A stretch of DNA of 23,736 nt from Verrucomicrobiales bacterium (GTDB taxonomy: Bacteria > Verrucomicrobiota > Verrucomicrobiia > Verrucomicrobiales > SLCJ01): NCBI GenBank assembly GCA_007125835.1, contig SLCJ01000257.1:1-23736 (forward strand), in the 5' to 3' direction. The first letter of the stretch is position 1; each line of letters starts with the position of its first letter. The notes beneath the pieces are model-generated. The model was not told the origin of the DNA and did not search any database. It saw only the letters and a program-made list of their open reading frames with translations. Of the stretch, positions 16,301 to 20,689 are shown in pieces. The position numbers were made by a program, and so were the translations under genes.

Positions 16301-19300
16301 CCACACCAGCGCCCGTGCCGTCGTCGAAGTTTTCCACGGCGACGAGGTGCTGCTCCGCCAGTGGACCGACCCGGGTCGCACGCAGCAGCGTTTCCGCATT
16401 CCTGTGAAGGAAGAATACCGCGGGGGGCTTTCCCTTAGTGTGGTGCAGATTTCTCGAAACCGGCAGCATGTCTCACAACGCGGCATCTCGATCCCATGGA
16501 CGAACCGGCAACTGGACATTAAATGGGAAAGCTTCCGCTCGAATCTCGAACCCGGCGCCGCCGAAACATGGACTGCCATCATCCGCGGCCCCGATGGCGA
16601 GCCCGCCGCCGCTGAAATGGTCGCCACCCTCTACGATGCCTCGCTCGATGCGTTTGTGACGCATTCTTTTCCGGCGCTGGCAAGTTTCTTCAATCGCGCC
16701 AGCCACCACGCGCCTCGTTGGAACTTCGCCACCAACCCGGCAGGCCTCGGCCACCGCGTTGGCTTCTCGAGCCCATCCCGCCCGACCGATCTGCCCGTGT
16801 TCCGCCTCCCCACCTTCGATCCGCGGCTGAATCCATTCGGAGTGATTGGATTTGGGGGCTCGGTGCCACGCATGGGAGGCAGAGCAATGACCGGAGCGTT
16901 GGCAATGGATGGAGCGCCTGCCCCGGCCCTTGCCGCGATGGCGGAGGAAAATGGCGCACTCGACGCCTTCGCCGCAGCACCAGCGGAAAACGATGACGCC
17001 CGGCGGGAAAAGTCGGAGCAGGAAATGGACGCCGCCCACGAGGCCATCGTCCCGCGGGCCAACCTCAACGAAACCGCCTTTTTCTTCCCCCACCTCACCA
17101 GCGACGAAGACGGCGTGGTGCGCATCACCTTCACCATGCCCGAGGCGCTCACCACCTGGCGTTTGCTCGGCTACGCCCACGATGAAAACCTGCGCGGCGG
17201 CATGATCGAGGCCGAGGCTGTCACCTCGAAAGATCTCATGGTCCTTCCCAACCCGCCGCGTTTCCTTCGCGAAGGAGACACCCTTGAATTCACCGCCCGC
17301 GTCATCAACCAGAGCGACACCCCGCAAACTGCGCGCGCCCGCCTCGTCCTGCGCGACGCCCGTACCGACGAACCGGTCGGCCCCGACTTCGGCTTCGACC
17401 CCGACGCCGCCCCGGTCGAAATCCCCGCCGGCCAGTCGCACGCCGTGTCCTGGAAACTCACCGTCCCCGACGGCGCGGGCTTCCTGATCTATCAAGTAAC
17501 TGCCACCACAGGCACCGTCAGCGATGGCGAGGAAGGCTGGCTGCCCGTCATCCCGCGCCGCGTGCTCGTCACCGAATCGCTCGCTCTGCCGATCCGCAAT
17601 GCCGGAGAGAAATCATTCGAGTTTGAAAAGCTCCGTCAGTCCGGAGAATCCGACACGCTGCGCCACCAATTCCTCGACGTGCAAGTTGTCTCCCGCCCCG
17701 CTTGGTATGCCGTGATGGCGCTGCCCTACCTCATGGAGCCAACCCACGAAAGCAGCGACCGCGTCTTCGCGCAATACTACGCCAATTCGCTCGCCCGCCA
17801 CATCGCCAACAGCGACCCTGCCATCGCCCGCGTCTTCGAGCAGTGGAAAAACACCCCGGCCCTCGACAGCCCGCTACAGAAAAACGAGGACATCAAGGGC
17901 ATCCTCCTCGAAGAAACCCCGTGGCTGCGCGACGGCGAGGATGAAGCCGCCGCCCGCCGACGCGTCGGCCAGCTCTTCGACCGCAACCACATGGACGACC
18001 AGCTCGCCCGCGCGCTCGCCAAACTCGGCGAGATACAGCGCGACGACGGTCTCTGGCCGTGGTTCCCCGGCGGCCCCGGCAGCGAGCACACCACCCTCAA
18101 CATCGCCACCGGCTTCGCGCGCCTCCGCCACCTCGGTGTCGATACCGACATCACCCCGGCGCTGCGCGCTCTGCCCGCGCTCGACGCCGCGCTCGTCCGC
18201 GTCCACCGCCGCATCATCGAAGACGACAGGCTCGGTGAAGCTAACCTGACACCGCTCATCGCCCACCACCTCTACACCCGATCATTCTTCATGCGCGATG
18301 TCGCCCCCGATGCACCCACCCGCGCCGCTATCGAATACTTCACAGGCCAGGCCCGCGAACATTGGACCACCCTCGGCGCGCGCTTCAGCCGCGCCCAGGC
18401 CGCACTTGCTCTGCTGCGCCTCGGCCACGCCGACGACGCCAAACTCATCACCCGCTCGCTGCGCGAAAACGCCGTCATCCACGAGGAACTCGGCATGTTC
18501 TGGAACGACCGGCCCGGATGGTTCTGGTGGCAAGCCCCCATCGAAACCCAGGCGCTCATGATCGAGGCCTTCCGCGAAATCGACGCCGACGACGAATCCG
18601 TCGATCTCTGCCAGGTCTGGCTCATCAAACAGAAACAAACGCAAAACTGGCCCACCTCCCGCAGCACCGCCGACGCCATCTTTGCCCTGCTGCTCGGCGG
18701 CAAAGACCTGCTGTCCGGCACCGACCTAATGACCATCAGCCTCGGCGGCAAAACCATCGAGCCCGCCAGCGTCGAAGCCGGCACCGGCTTCTACCAACAC
18801 CGCATCCCCGCCGCCGACATCCGCCCGGAACTCGGCGACATCACCTTGGTCAAACCCGACGACGGCGTCGCCTGGGCCTCGGTCCACTGGCAATACCTCG
18901 AAGACATCGGCAAAATCACGCCGCACACCGACACCCCGCTCACCATCGAGAAATCGCTCTACCGCCGCGTCAACACCGACGCCGGCCCGCAGCTCGTCGC
19001 ATTGGATGATGGCACCCGCGTCAGCGTCGGCGACGAACTCGTCACCCGCGTCGTCGTCCGCACCGACCGCGCCATGGACTACATCCACCTCAAGGACAAC
19101 CGCGGCAGCGGAGCCGAGCCGGTCAACGTCCTCAGCGGCTACCGCTGGCAGGATCAGATCGCCTACTACGAAACCACCCGCGACACCGCCACCCACTTCT
19201 TCATCGATCGACTGCCGCCCGGCACCCACGTCTTCGAATCCTCCGTCCGCGTCCAACATGCCGGCACCTGGCAGGCCGGCCACGCCGAAATCCGCTGCCT

Positions 19301-19358
19301 CTACGCCCCGGAATTCTCCTCCCACACCGCCAGCACCGCGCTCGAGGTGGGGCGTTGA
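13389..19358 (+). CDS. Large secreted alpha-2-macroglobulin-family protein without a thioester
   Basis: This 1,989-residue protein begins with a signal peptide (residues 1-24; hydrophobic core AVLFLFAFLFPVYVAAA). There is no lipobox cysteine, so a soluble periplasmic or exported protein is likely. A carboxypeptidase-regulatory-like beta domain lies at about 492-570 (GLVVEADGGEPLSGATVRIYD). The MG2 hallmark FTDRAIYRPGQTIYFKG starts near 582. A flexible Ala/Met/Glu-rich bait-like segment is at about 1160-1220, and the A2M core starts near 1225 (NETAFFFPHL...TWRLLGYA). Where thioester-bearing relatives have ALPYLME(x)4CxEQ, this one has ALPYLMEPTHESSDR (SSDR at 1455-1458), so Cys and Gln are both lost. 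Family knowledge: bacterial A2Ms trap proteases and protect the envelope, often beside pbpC. None is here. Codons favour C-ending forms, unlike the neighbours. Confidence 0.88.
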   Translation: MKTITLPRAVLFLFAFLFPVYVAAASWQQVDEALEKDQPQTAVALLGEIEREAIAAERWAEAAKAVALAIVLDATRQGGPEHAITALDARAAEIDEGVLPVLSLLQAHWMHSYYQNNRWRFARRSAMAEPAGEDFTTWDLGTILSDIDRRYQEALAALGPDERRLPLETIAPLLMSVDGDSENAAAPLRPTFFDFLANEALDFYASEEVAASHPREPFRFATDTPAFADPADFVVWSPETPHESSPVLRALRLYQDLLRFHADADDPGPRLFSDLNRIEWAAGTATAPEKETRAATIAALEAMVARAGDHPVASSARAALARRHLENGDRLEAHGIAAAGAEAHPGHPFGQECRDIVDSIERRSLEVATESTWTPAGADIHISSTNLDRVYFRAYPRDRRAGSDLALPDHRDDALRNLLRSRPFHSWDVPLEKPDDFSPQQTTSSAPAELEPGSYILVASADADFSTSDNALSLTAIEVTRLALSLGTEPDGGIEGLVVEADGGEPLSGATVRIYDREGREIDRDKARLTDEDGRFSVPVGEVEGNRLHIEATHEGHSVFASRWAGRSRGPSVEPTNLLSVFFTDRAIYRPGQTIYFKGIVMAQGETSHDDAVAARVPLTVTLHDPNGQEVGKVEAVTNDRGGFSGTFTAPTGSVMGQFHIKTATTRGGAGLRVEEYKRPRFFVDLAAPDAPAALDAEVALTGRAESYTGAMVDGARVEWRVTRTTRLPVWARWWFPPIMDAAEEIATGTAETAADGTFLISFQAIPDRSVDPETEPVFDFEITADVTDAAGETRSHNRVVRVAYTTISVNIEVPSWIAAGDDAQVKVHTQSHDGEPRAAEGELVWHRLVEPETCPRPLMRHHHHWGRHGGGAPDDPTNPQLWETGEAVHRAEAHTDADGEAVIKHALPAGLYRLIFTGRDDQGKPITTKGHIQVIDPEADTFPTMIPHFVDSPSWTVEPGDTFEFIWGSGHTSARAVVEVFHGDEVLLRQWTDPGRTQQRFRIPVKEEYRGGLSLSVVQISRNRQHVSQRGISIPWTNRQLDIKWESFRSNLEPGAAETWTAIIRGPDGEPAAAEMVATLYDASLDAFVTHSFPALASFFNRASHHAPRWNFATNPAGLGHRVGFSSPSRPTDLPVFRLPTFDPRLNPFGVIGFGGSVPRMGGRAMTGALAMDGAPAPALAAMAEENGALDAFAAAPAENDDARREKSEQEMDAAHEAIVPRANLNETAFFFPHLTSDEDGVVRITFTMPEALTTWRLLGYAHDENLRGGMIEAEAVTSKDLMVLPNPPRFLREGDTLEFTARVINQSDTPQTARARLVLRDARTDEPVGPDFGFDPDAAPVEIPAGQSHAVSWKLTVPDGAGFLIYQVTATTGTVSDGEEGWLPVIPRRVLVTESLALPIRNAGEKSFEFEKLRQSGESDTLRHQFLDVQVVSRPAWYAVMALPYLMEPTHESSDRVFAQYYANSLARHIANSDPAIARVFEQWKNTPALDSPLQKNEDIKGILLEETPWLRDGEDEAAARRRVGQLFDRNHMDDQLARALAKLGEIQRDDGLWPWFPGGPGSEHTTLNIATGFARLRHLGVDTDITPALRALPALDAALVRVHRRIIEDDRLGEANLTPLIAHHLYTRSFFMRDVAPDAPTRAAIEYFTGQAREHWTTLGARFSRAQAALALLRLGHADDAKLITRSLRENAVIHEELGMFWNDRPGWFWWQAPIETQALMIEAFREIDADDESVDLCQVWLIKQKQTQNWPTSRSTADAIFALLLGGKDLLSGTDLMTISLGGKTIEPASVEAGTGFYQHRIPAADIRPELGDITLVKPDDGVAWASVHWQYLEDIGKITPHTDTPLTIEKSLYRRVNTDAGPQLVALDDGTRVSVGDELVTRVVVRTDRAMDYIHLKDNRGSGAEPVNVLSGYRWQDQIAYYETTRDTATHFFIDRLPPGTHVFESSVRVQHAGTWQAGHAEIRCLYAPEFSSHTASTALEVGR

Positions 19359-19367
19359 CCGAGCCGC

Positions 19368-19520
19368 TTACCAAATTCGCGATGCTCCCAGAAGGCCGAG
19401 CGGCGTGTCCGGAGAGAGAAGGGTGCTCCCCGACTCGATTGCGTGCGCGGCAATGAGGCGATCAAAAGGATCGTTGTGGATGCCGGGAAGCATGCCCGAG
19501 CGATTAATCGGGAAGGCAAA
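19368..19520 (-). pseudogene. C-terminal remnant of a VapC-type PIN-domain toxin
   Basis: Reading leftward, the last 50 or so codons before the TAA at 19368-19370 give PINRSGMLPGIHNDPFDRLI...STLLSPDTPLGLLGASRIW. This is the C-terminal third of a VapC-like PIN ribonuclease of the type with LPxxHxDPFDRxxxAxA and a following LLSxD acidic residue. The N-terminal two thirds, including the first catalytic Asp, are missing. Upstream sequence switches at 19515-19520 into a 29-bp direct repeat, which looks like the breakpoint. The segment before LPGIH is also shorter than usual. No VapB-like antitoxin gene is visible. It ends 9 bp from the end of the macroglobulin gene and is presumably dead. Confidence 0.7.
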
Positions 19521-19577
19521 TTCAGCCTGCCTAAATTCACTTGCAGCCGGCAAATTCAGCCTGCCTAAATTCACTTG
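19515..19577. repeat. Perfect 29-bp direct repeat, two copies
   Basis: Two identical 29-bp copies occupy 19515-19543 and 19549-19577, separated by CAGCC (period 34). Each begins GGCAAATTCAGCC and ends TAAATTCACTTG, so AAATTCA occurs four times in total. With only two copies and a 5-nt spacer it is not a CRISPR array. It begins exactly where the VapC similarity ends. Confidence 0.9.
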
Positions 19578-19675
19578 TAATTTTCCACCACAAATCCCTC
19601 GCAAAAACCTTTCAAAATCGTTCTCTCGGCCCCGGCAGGGGAATTCCGCCGCGTCTTGGCCTATGCCGGTGCTTC

Positions 19676-19699
19676 GGTGGGGCGGTGGGGCGGTGGGGC
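19676..19699 (+). repeat. G-rich octamer tandem repeat
   Basis: Three tandem copies of GGTGGGGC are followed by GG, giving regularly spaced G-runs on the plus strand that could form a two-tetrad G-quadruplex. It lies in non-coding sequence. The function is unknown. Confidence 0.8.
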
Positions 19700-19872
19700 G
19701 GCTCTTCCACCACCCCTTCATTCTCCTCCATCTGCAAGCGCCCCATCAGCCAATCACCTCTCCACCGCTCGATCACGTGGCGTTTGCTTTCCGGGTGGCA
19801 CATCACTCGGGCGGACTAAAGATCCGCGGTCCGGAAGAGAGCCACCCAGGAATCAGTGGTTAGCCAAGGCTT

Positions 19873-20058
19873 GCAGCCGTTCCCTGCTCCTGGAAAAAGT
19901 CCGGCGCTCATAGAGACGCCGCTGCAGGGGGTTCAACAGGTGCTGCGCGTTGCGTGAGCGGTCATGGAGTGGGCCGCCGACCTTGCGCCTTCTGGCGCGC
20001 AGACTCCTCTGTAGCGGCTGTCTGCGACTGTCGGACTTTTTCTGGTCTGGCAGGCTGC
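19873..20058. repeat. 186-bp imperfect inverted repeat
   Basis: The arms begin and end GCAGCC / GGCTGC (19873-19878 and 20053-20058). Matching blocks nest inward: AAAAAGTCCG (19894-19903) with CGGACTTTTT (20032-20041), exact over 10 bp; GCCGCTGCAG (19918-19927) with CTGTAGCGGC (20009-20018), one mismatch; CTGCGCG (19943-19949) with CGCGCAG (19996-20002), exact. The order and near-constant centre show one long degenerate palindrome rather than chance stems. It encodes no protein I recognise. It could be a MITE-like element or a long structured RNA. Confidence 0.75.
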
Positions 20059-20092
20059 ACGCATCGTGACGTTCGTTGTCTCCCGGAACGTA

Positions 20093-20190
20093 ACCCCGTT
20101 GGGGTAGGAATTTTGCTGCGCAGTGGCACCCGGGGTAGGTCCGCTGCGCGGTCCAGCCCCGGGCTCTGGAACAGAATCCCGTTGGGATTC
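20093..20190. repeat. Three-hairpin intergenic repeat, copy B
   Basis: ACCCC-GTT-GGGGT is at 20093-20105. A larger hairpin at 20129-20163 has an outer stem CCCGGGG/CCCCGGG and an inner stem CCGC-TGC-GCGG. GAATCCC-GTT-GGGATTC is at 20174-20190 (7 bp, perfect). Both small stems share the loop GTT. Extra hairpins flank the unit: ACGTTC/GAACGT (20069-20074, 20086-20091), AGAGGC-CGC-GCCTCT (20218-20232) and ATGAT-TAAAG-ATCAT (20239-20253). The layout matches copy A at 7912-7996, and both have CCCGGGCT(T/C)TG after the central stem. Confidence 0.75.
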
Positions 20191-20360
20191 CCGAGGAGCC
20201 CTCGCTCTCCACCATCAAGAGGCCGCGCCTCTACATCAATGATTAAAGATCATCATTCATCGATCGACAATACCCCCCTTGGACCTTCCACCACTCCACC
20301 CGCCGCGCGTTCATTTGCATCCTCATTCGCGTGAACGCTGCGGCCAGTGGTCCTGCTGAT

Positions 20361-20396
20361 CGATGCCGATTTCGATAGCGATTTCGATCCCGATTT
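20361..20396. repeat. CGATNN hexamer array
   Basis: Six consecutive hexamers CGATGC, CGATTT, CGATAG, CGATTT, CGATCC and CGATTT form three 12-bp units in which every second hexamer is CGATTT. In the minus-strand frames this reads as alternating Ile/Glu or Arg/Asn residues, which is low-complexity translation and not a gene. Confidence 0.85.
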
Positions 20397-20513
20397 GCAA
20401 TTGGTCCGCGATCACTTGTACTGGTGGGAGCCAAGCACTGAGAGGTGTAATTTGGGATGGTGGGTGTTGGATTTGTGGTTTAGCAGATTTTGCTAGAAGA
20501 AGGGAAATGGCTT

Positions 20514-20536
20514 GGGGGCGGTTGCAAACCGCCCCC
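20514..20536. repeat. Perfect 10-bp hairpin downstream of the M16 gene
   Basis: GGGGGCGGTT (20514-20523), loop GCA, AACCGCCCCC (20527-20536). The stem is very stable, but no T-run follows on either strand, so it is not a standard intrinsic terminator. It may protect a 3' end or be a REP-like element. Confidence 0.75.
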
Positions 20537-20581
20537 ACTGGGGAGGAGATGAGGCTATACACTGGATCATTCGCCTGTGCG

Positions 20582-20614
20582 TCCGTGGCTGCGACCAGTG
20601 ATCGCAGCCACGGA
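20582..20614 (-). repeat. Perfect 13-bp hairpin just past the M16 stop
   Basis: TCCGTGGCTGCGA (20582-20594) and TCGCAGCCACGGA (20602-20614) pair perfectly around a 7-nt loop. It begins 75 bp beyond the end of the minus-strand M16 gene. It may act as a 3' mRNA stabiliser or Rho-independent-like stop, but without a U-run this is uncertain. It could equally be a dispersed palindrome. Confidence 0.7.
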
Positions 20615-20689
20615 GGTGATCGGGCGGGCGGTGTGCCGTGTGGTTGGTTGTATTTGTGAGGGGGTGCGGGGGGCGATTTGGGCTTGAGG

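Larger units (their letters stand above)
19359..20689. other. Gene-free region rich in palindromic repeats
   Basis: About 1.3 kb between the macroglobulin and M16 peptidase genes, which converge here, holds no intact gene I can support. It contains, in order: a VapC remnant, a 29-bp direct repeat, a G-rich octamer array, a small hairpin (GCGGA 19811-19815 / TCCGC 19823-19827), a 186-bp imperfect inverted repeat, a chain of short hairpins (20069-20253), a CGATNN array and two perfect hairpins. Open frames here are short and composition-driven. The region looks like a landing site for repeated elements at a convergent gene junction. Confidence 0.75.

Noticed and set aside
16473..17495. A 340-residue minus-strand open frame inside the macroglobulin gene
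   Set aside because: It is Gly/Glu/Val-rich antisense shadow translation with no recognisable family.
19515..19577. CRISPR array
   Set aside because: There are only two repeats with a 5-nt spacer, no further units and no cas genes.
19006..19863. Plus-strand 285-residue frame spanning the macroglobulin end and intergenic repeats
   Set aside because: It is Ser/Pro/Thr/Ala-rich out-of-frame translation that crosses the VapC remnant and the direct repeat. No motif was found.
20243..20434. Small minus-strand protein with Arg/Asn repeats (RDRNRYRNRHR)
   Set aside because: The pattern is produced by the CGATNN array. Neighbouring frames are equally open, so it is low-complexity repeat translation.
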